64,000 nt of DNA from an uncultured Bacteroidales bacterium (GTDB taxonomy: Bacteria; Bacteroidota; Bacteroidia; Bacteroidales; P3). The stretch covers positions 310,001 to 374,000 of the forward strand of contig CAJTPR010000001.1 of NCBI GenBank assembly GCA_910578275.1. The letters run 5' to 3'. Every line of letters begins with the position of its first letter. Positions within the stretch are counted from its first letter, which is position 1. Below the pieces are notes generated by a model, which did not search any database, was not told where the DNA came from, and worked only from the letters and a program-made list of their open reading frames with translations. This document shows, piece by piece, positions 20,672 to 29,353 of this stretch. The position numbers were made by a program, and so were the translations under genes.

Positions 20672-21487
20672 CTACAAGAACACCACGGGTTCCGCCCTGC
20701 GGACATACATTTCTTCCAGTTCCCGCTGATGATAGAGATAGCCTTGGTCTTCATAGTAGCGGGCATGCTCGGGACATTTTTTGATACAAGCTCCGCATTT
20801 GATGCAGATACCCGTGTATTCCCGGACATGGTCGCGGCTTATCGAACCCATGGGACAAACCTCGGCGCAAAGCTTGCAATCGGTACATCTTTCGTTTACC
20901 AAAGGCTTCACCTTGAGTATGTCGATAGCCTTGTCATGGCGGTCGCGAGGTCGGTAATAACCCCTGTACGGAAAAGGTACGCCCTCCACGGCCACAGGTT
21001 CTTCCCGGCAAGCCGCCTGCCCGATCTTCCGCGCCACCTCGGAGGCGAACGCATCCGCCTTGGCAAAATCCCGGGCGTCGGGACGCCCTGCGCCCAAAAG
21101 ACGGGAAAAGGCATGTTCGCCCACGAAGGCTGCCGCGGCGACCGTGCGCACGCCCGCATTTTCCATCAAGTCGCGCAATTCGATCAAGGCGTCATCGTAA
21201 TTCCGGTTGCCGTATACCACTACCGGCACGCCCCATGCCCCCTTGCCCTGCATCGTTCGCAAATATCCGAGCAACACGTTGGGAACCCTTCCCGCATAAA
21301 CGGGCGTTCCCATCACCACCAATTCGTCCCGGCCGAACAGCAAAGGTTCCTGACGGGCGGCGGGCAACGTGAAATCCACCTCCGTGCAGGCAATCCGCAA
21401 ATGGGTGGCAATCCGTGAAGCGATACGGCAAACCACGCCCTTGGTCGTGTCGGTGGCGCTGAAATAAACGGCCTTAACGATCTGCAT
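20672..21487 (-). CDS. EFR1-type flavodoxin/ferredoxin fusion protein
   Basis: The 271-residue protein has a flavodoxin-like N-terminal domain (YFSATDTTKGV phosphate loop at about 8-18, GTPVYAGRVPN). Two 4Fe-4S ferredoxin motifs follow: CTDCKLCAEVCPMGSI and CIKCGACIKKCP (about 205-250). This is the EFR1-family arrangement, a predicted cytosolic electron carrier whose partner is unknown. It overlaps tilS by 14 bases and is the last gene of the rimP operon, ending at the hairpin 20555-20590. The reason for its coupling to tRNA modification is not evident. Confidence 0.88.
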   Translation of the reverse strand: MQIVKAVYFSATDTTKGVVCRIASRIATHLRIACTEVDFTLPAARQEPLLFGRDELVVMGTPVYAGRVPNVLLGYLRTMQGKGAWGVPVVVYGNRNYDDALIELRDLMENAGVRTVAAAAFVGEHAFSRLLGAGRPDARDFAKADAFASEVARKIGQAACREEPVAVEGVPFPYRGYYRPRDRHDKAIDILKVKPLVNERCTDCKLCAEVCPMGSISRDHVREYTGICIKCGACIKKCPEHARYYEDQGYLYHQRELEEMYVRRAEPVVFL

Positions 21488-22835
21488 TTCCTTTTAATGT
21501 TATCTTCCAAGCTGTCTTCTCGCCCGGTTTGGAAAAATCTATCTTGTAACGGTCATCCAAACGATACCCGGCCACCCATACGATGTCCTCGCCCGAACAG
21601 AGCAACCATGCCTTTTCTTTCCGCGCGGTTCCCAGATGCAAGTCCTTGAAGAAATCGCTCAACTTCCTGGATCCTTTCATGCCCAACGGGCAAAACCGGT
21701 CACCCGGCCGCCAGTGCCGCCAGTGCAACGGAAAACGCAATTTCCCGAAATCCAGGTAGGCCACGTCCGGATCCGGATCCAATTCAGCCCTCTGGTGCAG
21801 GATCACCTTTTCCTGCTCGGATACGGGCGCAAGTTCCGCCGACGGCGCCTGCACGTCCGGCACCCAGCGCCATCCGTCGGATTCACGTGTCAAAAAGCCC
21901 GTACCGTCGGCATTATGGAATTTCCTGCCGGCCGTGCCCGCTTGCCGGTTGACCGAAACCTGCGCTATTTGCTTGCGGCTAAAAGCTTTCTCCCGCAAAT
22001 AAAGTTCCCAGAACAATTCCTGGTGCGGATCCAAAGCCGGCAGTTTGCCCGAAGCGATGAACTCCCCGCCGCTGCCGTCCATACCCTGCCGTTCCACCAC
22101 GCGATGCCAGGCGTTTTCATACCAATCTTTCACCAAATCGTCCACCAGGCGCAACGAATGCATGCTCTGGTTCAACCGGGAAACGAAATCCGGACAATAT
22201 GCCCCGACGACAGGCAAAAGGCCATGCCGTACACGATTGCGGACGCACATGGGCTGATCGTTGGTACTGTCCTGCACAAATTCCAGGTGACACGAAACGG
22301 CATATTCCGATATTTCGGAACGCAAGGCGAACAAGAGCGGCCTGACGAAACGGCCGTTCGTGCCGCTTTTGGGCAACATGCCCTTCAATCCCCTCAAGCC
22401 GCTGCCTCGAAAAAGATTGATGAAAAAGGTCTCGGCATTGTCGTTGGCATGATGAGCCAACAGGCAAGCATCGAAGCCAGGGTCGGAAAGCAGTTTCCTG
22501 AAAAAGCCGTAACGCAGTTCACGCGCGGCCATTTCTATCGAAATCTTGTGCCGACGGGCGTGTTCTCCGGTTTGAAAACCCGCAAGGAACAAGGGAAGTC
22601 CGTATTGTCCGGCCAAACGGCGCACGAAACGCTCGTCACGCTCCGATTCCTCTCCCCTGAGATGAAAATTGCAATGCGCCACCGCCAAATCGAAAGGGCC
22701 GTGCTCGCGCGCGTACCGGCAGACCAGATGCAACAGCACCACCGAATCCACCCCGCCGCTAACGGCAAGGAGCAGCCTCTTGCATCCGGCAAAAAGCTGC
22801 TCCTTTTCCACATATTCGACAAAACGGCTGTACAT
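21474..22835 (-). CDS. tilS: tRNA(Ile)-lysidine synthase TilS
   Basis: The 453-residue protein has the PP-loop ATP-pyrophosphatase motif SGGVDS at 26-31 and the TilS region HHANDNAETFFINLFRGSGLRG (quoted here in parts: HHANDNAET, LFRGSGLRGL). A C-terminal substrate-binding domain ends in the motif WRPGDRFCPLGMKGSRKLSDFF region. The enzyme attaches lysine to C34 of the tRNA-Ile that reads AUA codons, which is essential for decoding. Ten bases separate it from infB upstream, and it overlaps the downstream ferredoxin gene, so it is inside the translation operon. Confidence 0.95.
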   Translation of the reverse strand: MYSRFVEYVEKEQLFAGCKRLLLAVSGGVDSVVLLHLVCRYAREHGPFDLAVAHCNFHLRGEESERDERFVRRLAGQYGLPLFLAGFQTGEHARRHKISIEMAARELRYGFFRKLLSDPGFDACLLAHHANDNAETFFINLFRGSGLRGLKGMLPKSGTNGRFVRPLLFALRSEISEYAVSCHLEFVQDSTNDQPMCVRNRVRHGLLPVVGAYCPDFVSRLNQSMHSLRLVDDLVKDWYENAWHRVVERQGMDGSGGEFIASGKLPALDPHQELFWELYLREKAFSRKQIAQVSVNRQAGTAGRKFHNADGTGFLTRESDGWRWVPDVQAPSAELAPVSEQEKVILHQRAELDPDPDVAYLDFGKLRFPLHWRHWRPGDRFCPLGMKGSRKLSDFFKDLHLGTARKEKAWLLCSGEDIVWVAGYRLDDRYKIDFSKPGEKTAWKITLKGNADR

Positions 22836-22845
22836 GACCCGACGC

Positions 22846-25800
22846 CTACAACGTGCGCTTGATTTCCACTTGTTCGTAGCCTTCGATGATGTCTCCCACC
22901 TTGATGTCGTTGAAGTTCTTTATGTTCAAGCCGCAATCCTGGCCCACGGCGACTTCCTTCACGTCGTCCTTGAAACGGCGCAACGAACCCAATTCGCCGG
23001 TATATACCACGATACCGTCGCGAATGATACGGATCTTGGCATTGCGGCCCAGGCGACCGTCCAACACGATACATCCGGCAATCGAACCCACCTTGCTGAT
23101 CTTGAACACCTCGCGGATTTCGAGGTTGGCCACGATCCTTTCCTGGATAACGGGCGAAAGCATGCCCTCGATGGCGTCCTTCAACTCGTTGATGGCGTCA
23201 TAGATGATGGAATAGAGGCGGATGTCGATTTTCTCGTTTTCGGCCAACTTGCGGGCCGCCACCGAAGGACGAACCTGGAAGCCCACGATGATGGCTTCCG
23301 AAGCGGCGGCAAGCATGATGTCGCTTTCGGTGATCTGCCCCACCGACTTGTGGATGACATTGACCTGTACTTCGGGCGTGGAAAGCTTGAGCAAGGAGTC
23401 GGACAAGGCTTCCACCGAACCGTCCACGTCACCCTTGACGATGATATTGAGTTCCTTGAAATTCCCGATGGCGATACGACGGCCGATGTCGTCGAGCGTG
23501 ATATGCTTTTGGGCGCGCATGCCTTGTTCGCGCTGCAACTGCAATCGTTTTCCCGCGATTTCCTTGGCTTCCTTCTCGTCGGCCATGACGTTGAAAACGT
23601 CGCCCGGCTGAGGCGCGCCGTTCAAGCCCAACAACAGCAAGGGCTGCGAGGGGCCGGCTTCCTTCATGGGTTGGTTACGCTCGTTGTACATGGCCTTTAC
23701 GCGACCGAACGTAGGCCCGGCCAGGATAAAGTCGCCCACACGGACGGTACCGTCCTGCACCAGGATCTTGGCCACGTAACCGCGTCCCTTGTCCAAGGCC
23801 GATTCGATGACGGTTCCTTTTCCTTTCCTTTCGGGATGCGCCTTCAAGTCGAGCATTTCGGCTTCCAGCAACACTTTTTCGAGCAAGGCTTCCACGCCCG
23901 TTCCGGCCTTGGCCGAAATATCCTGGCTTTGGTACTTGCCTCCCCAGTCTTCCACAAGAAGGTTCATTTCCGCCAGTTCCGACTTGATCTTTTCGACATC
24001 GGCACCAGGCTTGTCTATCTTGTTGATGGCAAAGACGATGGGAACGCCCGCCGCCTGGGCATGGTTGATGGCTTCCACCGTCTGGGGCATCACCCTGTCG
24101 TCGGCGGCCACCACGATGATGGCGATGTCGGTCATCTTGGCTCCACGGGCACGCATGGCCGTAAAAGCCTCGTGACCAGGCGTATCGAGGAATGTGATCC
24201 TGCGCCCGTCTTCCAGGCTCACCTCATACGCACCGATATGCTGCGTGATGCCTCCCGCTTCCCCCGCGATCACGTTGGTCTTCCTGATATAGTCGAGCAA
24301 AGAGGTCTTGCCGTGATCGACATGACCCATGACGGTGACGATAGGCGTACGTTCCACTTCCTCGCCCGCTTCTTCCTCGGTCTCCTTGTTTTCCATTTCG
24401 TGAATCACTTCCGCATCCACGAACTCCACCTTGAAACCATACTCTTCGGCCAACAACGAAATGGGTTCGGCGCTCAAACGCTGGTTGATGGAAACGAACA
24501 AGCCCAACGACATGCAGGTTCCGATAATCTGCGTCACAGGGACGTTCATCATCGAAGACAGTTCGTTGACCGTGACGAACTCGGTCACCTTCAACACTCG
24601 CCTTTCCTGCATTTCCTGTTGCATCTCGGCTTCCATGTGCTGGCGCACCATCTGGCGCTTTTCGCGGTTGTGCTTGGAAGTCTTCGACTTGCCCATGGGC
24701 GAAAGACGGGCCAAGGTTTCCTTTATCTGCTTTTCGATTTCCTGCTCGTCCATGACCGGTTGGGCGGGTGCGTTGTTCCGCGGTTTGTCGCCCTTGCGGT
24801 TCTGGTTCCTGTTGGGGCGATTTCCGCCTTGTTGCTGGTCATTGCCCCCGAAAAGCCGCTTGAGCCCTTCGCGACCGCCGCCTTGGCCGGCCGCAGGAGG
24901 AGCGTCTTTCTTGATCCGCTTGCGGCGTTTCTCCAACGTGCCCGGATTGTCTTTCGAGGAAGCCACCGGCTTGGGCTTGCGCTCGAACTGGGTCAGGTCC
25001 ACCCGCTGGCCGGTGATCTTGGGACCGTCTATCTTGACGTATTCGGTCTTGATGAAGTTGTCTTCCTTGGGTTTGGCAGCCGCCGGTTCCGGTTCGGGAG
25101 CGGGTTCGGGCGTCACGATCTGCGGCTTTTCTATCTTCTCGGGTTTGACGGCCTTGCCCTGTCGGGCCAGGTTCAACTCGTCGGCATCCATGACCGAAAC
25201 GATCTTGGGGCCTGCCAGATGGCTGCTGCCCGAATCGAACAATCGTTCCAGTTTCTGCCTTGAACTTTCCGCCTTGGGCAATTCCGGAATTTCCGGCTTG
25301 ACCGCTTCCTGTACCGGTTCTCCGGATTCGGAAACAGGTTCCGGTCCGGAAGCGGATTCCGGTTTCGATCCGGGCGCGCGCTCGGGTTCCGGTTCCTGGA
25401 CCGGTTCGGGCTCCACGACGGATTCAGGTTCGGGCTCCGCCACCGGTGCGGGTGCCGGATTCTCCTTTGCGGCTTCCGCTTTCTTCTTTTGACCGGAGGC
25501 CGGCTTCTCTTCCTTCACTTCCGGCTGCCCGGCTTCAGATTCCGTTTCCTCCGCCTTGGTTTCCTTGGCTTTCTTGGCCGTCTTCTTGGCCGGTGCGGCG
25601 GATATTTCGGATGTCTTTATGAACAACTCCTTGGCTTCGACGGCCTCCGCCGCATCTTCCGCAATGTCCTTGGGCGTTTCCTTGGCCTCCACCGCCACTT
25701 TCTTGGGTATGGCTTCCAACTGCACGCCCTGCGCCTTTTCGGAAATCACCTTGTCCGACTGGAACTCCTTGAGCACAAGCATATACTGCTCGCCCGAAAG

Positions 25801-25929
25801 CTTGGTATTGGGACTGGCTTCCACTTCATGTCCCTTCTTTCCCAAGAACTCGATTATCGTACTTACCGAAACATTCACTTCTTTGGCGGCTTTCGAGAGC
25901 CTCACCGGTTTTGTTTCTTCTGCCATCAA
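22846..25929 (-). CDS. infB: Translation initiation factor IF-2
   Basis: The 1027-residue protein, long for IF-2 because of its linker. It has an N-terminal IF2_N helix-rich module (about 8-60), then a low-complexity linker rich in Glu, Pro, Ala and Lys (about 90-430, including Glu-Pro repeats). A second basic IF2_N-like region follows. The GTPase domain has G1 GHVDHGKT at 535-542, DTPGHE and NKID, and is followed by domain II and the C-terminal fMet-tRNA-binding domains. It brings initiator tRNA to the 30S subunit. Transcribed after nusA across a 54-base gap that shows no clear terminator. Confidence 0.98.
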   Translation of the reverse strand: MMAEETKPVRLSKAAKEVNVSVSTIIEFLGKKGHEVEASPNTKLSGEQYMLVLKEFQSDKVISEKAQGVQLEAIPKKVAVEAKETPKDIAEDAAEAVEAKELFIKTSEISAAPAKKTAKKAKETKAEETESEAGQPEVKEEKPASGQKKKAEAAKENPAPAPVAEPEPESVVEPEPVQEPEPERAPGSKPESASGPEPVSESGEPVQEAVKPEIPELPKAESSRQKLERLFDSGSSHLAGPKIVSVMDADELNLARQGKAVKPEKIEKPQIVTPEPAPEPEPAAAKPKEDNFIKTEYVKIDGPKITGQRVDLTQFERKPKPVASSKDNPGTLEKRRKRIKKDAPPAAGQGGGREGLKRLFGGNDQQQGGNRPNRNQNRKGDKPRNNAPAQPVMDEQEIEKQIKETLARLSPMGKSKTSKHNREKRQMVRQHMEAEMQQEMQERRVLKVTEFVTVNELSSMMNVPVTQIIGTCMSLGLFVSINQRLSAEPISLLAEEYGFKVEFVDAEVIHEMENKETEEEAGEEVERTPIVTVMGHVDHGKTSLLDYIRKTNVIAGEAGGITQHIGAYEVSLEDGRRITFLDTPGHEAFTAMRARGAKMTDIAIIVVAADDRVMPQTVEAINHAQAAGVPIVFAINKIDKPGADVEKIKSELAEMNLLVEDWGGKYQSQDISAKAGTGVEALLEKVLLEAEMLDLKAHPERKGKGTVIESALDKGRGYVAKILVQDGTVRVGDFILAGPTFGRVKAMYNERNQPMKEAGPSQPLLLLGLNGAPQPGDVFNVMADEKEAKEIAGKRLQLQREQGMRAQKHITLDDIGRRIAIGNFKELNIIVKGDVDGSVEALSDSLLKLSTPEVQVNVIHKSVGQITESDIMLAAASEAIIVGFQVRPSVAARKLAENEKIDIRLYSIIYDAINELKDAIEGMLSPVIQERIVANLEIREVFKISKVGSIAGCIVLDGRLGRNAKIRIIRDGIVVYTGELGSLRRFKDDVKEVAVGQDCGLNIKNFNDIKVGDIIEGYEQVEIKRTL

Positions 25930-25983
25930 TTCTACTGCTTCTGATTTATGTTCTGAACTATGCGTAAAAAATCCCTCGTCCGG

Positions 25984-27225
25984 CTAATCCTCGAATTCGG
26001 CCTGGAGAATACGCCTTACCTCGGCGATGGTCTCTTCTTCCAGGTCGGTGCGATGCGCCAGTTCCTGAGGGTCCATGGCCAACACGTCCTTGGCCGTGTC
26101 GCAACCTATGTTGCTCAATTGATCCAGTATCCACTGGTCTATTTCATCGCTGAATTCCTGCAAGTCCACGTCTTCCTCCTCGGTGCCGGTACTTTCACGA
26201 TACACGTCGATGTCGTAACCCGAAATGCGGCCTGCCAGCTTGATATTGAAACCGCCCTTGCCGATGGCCAACGAAACCTGGTCGGCACGCATGTACACCT
26301 CGGCTGTCTTGTCTTCTTCGTTGATCTTTATCGAGGAAATCTTGGCCGGGCTCAAGGCGCGGGTGATCAACAACTCGGGATTGTTGGTCCAGTTGATCAC
26401 GTCGATGTTCTCGTTGCGCAGTTCACGCACGATGCCGTGGATCCTGGCTCCTTTCATCCCCACGCAGGCACCTACCGGATCCACGCGGTCGTCATACGAT
26501 TCGACGGCCACCTTGGCCCTCTCGCCCGGTTCCCGTTCGATACGCTTGATGGTGATGAGTCCGTCGAAGATTTCGGGCACTTCCTGTTCGAAAAGACGTT
26601 CAAGGAAAATAGGCGAAGTACGTGAAAGCACGATGACGGGCGTGTTGTTCTTCACGTCTACCTTGAGAACCACCGCGCGGACGGTATCGCCCTTGCGGTA
26701 GAAATCGGCCGGAATCTGTTCGCTCTTGGGCAGAAGCAATTCCACGCCGGCATCGTCAAGCAACAAGATCTCGCGCTTCCAGACCTGATAGACTTCACCC
26801 GTGATGATTTCGCCGATCCTTTCCTTGTAACGCTTGTATATGACATTGTGTTCGTAGTCCTGGATCTTGGAAACGAGGTTCTGGCGAATGGCCAAGATCT
26901 CGCGACGACCGAAATCGCTTATATAGACGGCTTCCGAGACATCTTCGCCCACTTCGAAGTCGGGTTCTATCTTTATGGCTTCTGAATAGGGAATTTCCAA
27001 GACGGGGTCTTTCAGTTCGCTGTCTTCCACGATCACGCGGTTGCGCCAGATTTCCAAATCGCCCTTGTCGATGTTGACGATGATGTCGATGTTGGCGTCG
27101 GTACCGTATTTCTTGATCAGCATGGCCCGAAACACATCTTCCAAGATGCGCATCATCGTTTCGCGGTCAATGCTTTTCAGGTCTTTAAATTCGGAAAAGC
27201 TTTCTACCAAATTCAGATTTTCCAT
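25984..27225 (-). CDS. nusA: Transcription termination/antitermination factor NusA
   Basis: The 413-residue protein has the N-terminal polymerase-binding domain (about 1-125), an S1 domain (GEVYQVWKREILLL region, about 135-200), two KH domains with GACVGMKGARI and LAIGKGGFNIKLA (about 230-345), then a short acidic tail (EEDVDLQEF). It lacks the second acidic-repeat domain of the E. coli protein, as is usual in Bacteroidota. It modulates RNA polymerase pausing, termination and antitermination. It lies 12 bases downstream of rimP in the classical order rimP-nusA-infB. Because NusA acts on hairpin/U-tract terminators, the leader terminator at 27776-27798 could provide feedback. Confidence 0.97.
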   Translation of the reverse strand: MENLNLVESFSEFKDLKSIDRETMMRILEDVFRAMLIKKYGTDANIDIIVNIDKGDLEIWRNRVIVEDSELKDPVLEIPYSEAIKIEPDFEVGEDVSEAVYISDFGRREILAIRQNLVSKIQDYEHNVIYKRYKERIGEIITGEVYQVWKREILLLDDAGVELLLPKSEQIPADFYRKGDTVRAVVLKVDVKNNTPVIVLSRTSPIFLERLFEQEVPEIFDGLITIKRIEREPGERAKVAVESYDDRVDPVGACVGMKGARIHGIVRELRNENIDVINWTNNPELLITRALSPAKISSIKINEEDKTAEVYMRADQVSLAIGKGGFNIKLAGRISGYDIDVYRESTGTEEEDVDLQEFSDEIDQWILDQLSNIGCDTAKDVLAMDPQELAHRTDLEEETIAEVRRILQAEFED

Positions 27226-27237
27226 TGTCTTGTCTTG

Positions 27238-27726
27238 TTATTTGAATGAGATTACAATTTTCGTTTCCTTGATCCGGCCGTACTCGAATTCATGTTCAAC
27301 CGCCTCCTCCGACGGAGAAGCATCCTTCTTGGCCGAAGCCCTCGTCTTCTTCTTGAGGTTTTCCCTTAACCGGAAACCCTGTTCGTCGGCGGCGACGATG
27401 ATTCCTTTCAATGTCCGGCCGTCGGTCGTGACCACCTTCACCTCCCGGCCTATGTTCTTGACATATTGCGCCGCGACCCGGAAAGGCTGGTCCAGACCTG
27501 CCGAGGAAACGGTAAGTTCGAAATCTTCCGCGTCGCGGTCGAGGTTCTCCTCGATATGGCGGCTCACCTCCACGCAAGTGTCGATGCCCACGCCTTTCAT
27601 TCCGTCTATGTAGACCTTGATCTCGTTCTTGGGCGAAACCGAAACGCTTACGGCGAACAATTCCTCTTCGGGCCTTTTGGCAAGGGCCTGCGACAAAAGT
27701 TCTTCTATTTGCTTCTTGCTTGTCAT
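27238..27726 (-). CDS. rimP: Ribosome maturation factor RimP
   Basis: The 162-residue protein has the conserved RimP N-terminal pattern (VYIDGMKGVGIDTCVEVSRHIEENLD) spread over about 33-58 and the motif ELTVSSAGLDQPFR near 70-83. The Sm-like C-terminal domain is present but carries a Lys/Ser/Ala-rich insertion (KKKTRASAKKDA). It aids 30S subunit maturation. First gene of the operon; a perfect -7 element and a hairpin with a U-tract lie in its 5' leader. Confidence 0.93.
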   Translation of the reverse strand: MTSKKQIEELLSQALAKRPEEELFAVSVSVSPKNEIKVYIDGMKGVGIDTCVEVSRHIEENLDRDAEDFELTVSSAGLDQPFRVAAQYVKNIGREVKVVTTDGRTLKGIIVAADEQGFRLRENLKKKTRASAKKDASPSEEAVEHEFEYGRIKETKIVISFK

Positions 27727-27775
27727 TTTCTTAAAAAAGAATGTTTTCGGGGTTTATCCAGAAACAAAGTGTAAC

Positions 27776-27798
27776 AAAAAAGGGGTCTTGTAACCCCT
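27776..27798 (-). terminator. Intrinsic terminator in the rimP-nusA-infB leader (candidate attenuator)
   Basis: Read on the minus strand: AGGGGT, six-base loop, ACCCCT, then a run of T residues (complement of the A run 27776-27780). It lies between the -7 element at 27840 and the rimP start at 27726, so transcription of the operon must cross it. No gene upstream on the minus strand within 1.5 kb needs a terminator here. Confidence 0.65.
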
Positions 27799-27839
27799 CT
27801 GTCCAGCACCCGCCTCTGCCATTTCCCTAAAACCGATTG

Positions 27840-27870
27840 CAAATATAGTGTTTTTCACACAGTAAAACAA
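27840..27870 (-). promoter_or_regulatory. Promoter of the rimP-nusA-infB-tilS operon
   Basis: On the minus strand: TTG (27868-27870), 20 bases, TATATTTG (27840-27847), a perfect Bacteroidota -7 with a good -33 spacing. The predicted start is about 105 bases before rimP. Confidence 0.7.
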
Positions 27871-27962
27871 TTTTTCCGTTTTCGGCGGAACCCGGATATG
27901 GAAACATCTCTCTGCTTTTTGCATGTTTCACGAGACTCATGCCAAACATATCCGATTTTCCG

Positions 27963-27970
27963 TATATTTG
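27963..27970 (+). promoter_or_regulatory. -7 promoter element for the 28-29 kb genes
   Basis: TATATTTG, a perfect TAnnTTTG match on the plus strand, 65 bases before the signal-peptide stub at 28036. The preceding 27871-27962 shows no other recognisable element. Confidence 0.5.
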
Positions 27971-28035
27971 GGGCAGTTACTTTAATTGAACATCAAAATA
28001 TCCGATATCGACAAACCTTCAAAAAACATAAAACC

Positions 28036-28149
28036 ATGAAAACAAGAAACTTTTTCGTTACCGTATTTATATTGGCAACATTTTCGATTGCAGTACATGG
28101 ACAATTGAGAGTCTATAACTCGGATCTCTTGAAAAGTTGTATCGGATAA
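28036..28149 (+). pseudogene. Signal-peptide stub of a truncated secreted protein
   Basis: A 37-codon frame: an N-terminal signal peptide (MKTRNFFVTVFILATFS...VHGQ), then only LRVYNSDLLKSCIG before TAA. The sequence QLRVYN immediately after the cleavage site resembles the mature start of Bacteroidota surface proteins that continue with N-G-x-V-G-I-G motifs. Here the frame stops at once. A promoter-like -7 element lies upstream, so it may still be transcribed. It could alternatively be a genuine short secreted peptide; I favour decay because the following region contains other broken genes. Confidence 0.5.
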
Positions 28150-28179
28150 CGATTCATTCAATCAAAAACTAATCATACG

Positions 28180-29127
28180 ATGAAATTTCATCAGCAAATC
28201 ATATTTTTCTTCGGGTTGTTTACAATCTTCCCATGCCTTGTTTCCGCCAACGCGCAAGAAGTACTCCCAGGCAGGTTTGGCACGGACAATGCAAAACGCT
28301 CCAATGTCCCAAAGCGCAACGACAAAGCGAAGAAGCCCGTTCCCGAATTCCCGTTCAAACGGTTTTATGTGGATGCTTCTTTGGGATATGGTTTTTCATT
28401 GGGAACCATTCATCTTACAGGGGCTTACAAACATGAACTTTTTCCGTCGGGAAGTAATTTGAGAGACCACGGCTTCAGCTTTGGAAGCGGGCTCAATGTG
28501 GGAGTCTCTTTCGGCTACAAATTCAACAAATATCTTTCACTTGAACTGGGTGGCAGTTATATGGCTTATCCTACCAGGGAAACATGGTCTGCATTGCCCG
28601 TAAATATCTTGGAACAAGACACATCGGGACACTATTCCAAATCTTCTTATACGCTCAACTCCATGCGGATTTCATCCCAAAGCGGGCATATTGCCGTTCA
28701 ATTGGTCGTTTCGCCGGGATTCAGACGGGTGGATCCATATGTCAAGGCCGGGTTGGCGGTCTCCATCGCAAATATCCGGGCTTCGCAATCTTATTCCGTA
28801 GGTGAAGGCGGGGCATGGCAAGAAGGTTCAAGGGAAATCTTCCAGCAGTCGTTCTCCGGCTCACAATGGGCTTTCCGGGCAGGATTCTTGGGCGCGATAG
28901 GCATGAATGTACACATTTCGCCCTTGATATCCCTCTTTGCGGAATGGCAATTTTCGATATCCAATTTCGTACAACTGGATTGGGGCGATTTGCATCTGAA
29001 ATCAGAACAGGGGGACAAGGAAGCTGCAAAAAAGTTGTTGGATGCCGAGCCACAACGATTCACGGGCGTGGACCACTTGTCGTTCAACAGCCACGGATTA
29101 CAAATCGGCGTGAAATTCAAATTTTAG
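28180..29127 (+). CDS. Predicted outer-membrane beta-barrel protein
   Basis: The 315-residue protein has a signal peptide ending near SANAQ (about 26). A polar, Lys-rich spacer is followed by alternating amphipathic strands with aromatic girdles (RFYVDASLGYGFSLG, GLNVGVSFGYKF, YLSLELGGSYMAY, AFRAGFLGAIGMNVHI, SLFAEWQFSIS) and a C-terminal Phe (IGVKFKF), the outer-membrane barrel signature. About eight to ten strands fit an OmpA/OmpX-like small barrel. There is no periplasmic domain or catalytic motif. Function unknown. It lies 30 bases after the stub and is probably cotranscribed. A long hairpin follows. Confidence 0.75.
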   Translation: MKFHQQIIFFFGLFTIFPCLVSANAQEVLPGRFGTDNAKRSNVPKRNDKAKKPVPEFPFKRFYVDASLGYGFSLGTIHLTGAYKHELFPSGSNLRDHGFSFGSGLNVGVSFGYKFNKYLSLELGGSYMAYPTRETWSALPVNILEQDTSGHYSKSSYTLNSMRISSQSGHIAVQLVVSPGFRRVDPYVKAGLAVSIANIRASQSYSVGEGGAWQEGSREIFQQSFSGSQWAFRAGFLGAIGMNVHISPLISLFAEWQFSISNFVQLDWGDLHLKSEQGDKEAAKKLLDAEPQRFTGVDHLSFNSHGLQIGVKFKF

Positions 29128-29139
29128 GGAAACAGCCAA

Positions 29140-29171
29140 GTTCGTCGGTGATTCAAAAACCACCGACGAAC
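29140..29171. terminator. Long hairpin downstream of the beta-barrel gene
   Basis: GTTCGTCGGTG (29140-29150), 10-base loop, perfect complement 29161-29171. No T tract follows on either strand, so it may end transcription weakly or protect the 3' end. The rest of 29172-29241 shows nothing recognisable. Confidence 0.5.
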
Positions 29172-29241
29172 GCTGTCGTGGCAATTTAGCCCTAAAAATC
29201 GCACTTCGTTTTGACAGTATATTTCGGCGGAACCTTTCCCG

Positions 29242-29345
29242 TCATTCGGGGTGAACCAGGTGTTACAACTCCACGTTCACGTCAAAATTCCGCTCCAGCA
29301 GGGCTTTCATCTTTTCGGCACAATAGACCCAATGCTGTGTCTGTG
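29242..29345 (-). pseudogene. Diverged duplicate of the 3' end of the kinase-RapZ fusion gene
   Basis: On the minus strand the frame reads VYCAEKMKALLERNFDVNVE, then L, an in-frame TAA (29263-29265), then HLVHPE and TGA. The intact gene at 30914-32326 ends VYCAEKMKTLLDRNFAVNVE, then LRHWVHPE. The DNA aligns over about 100 bases with a single codon-sized gap and conserved frame. There is no upstream part of the gene here: the fragment directly abuts the stop of the T9SS gene at 29354. It is therefore a remnant, in the same orientation as the intact copy, about 1.67 kb away. Confidence 0.85.
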
Positions 29346-29353
29346 GATAGATT

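Noticed and set aside
22669..25263. Plus-strand open frame of 864 codons opposite infB and tilS
   Set aside because: Antisense shadow of the infB coding sequence with no known domain.
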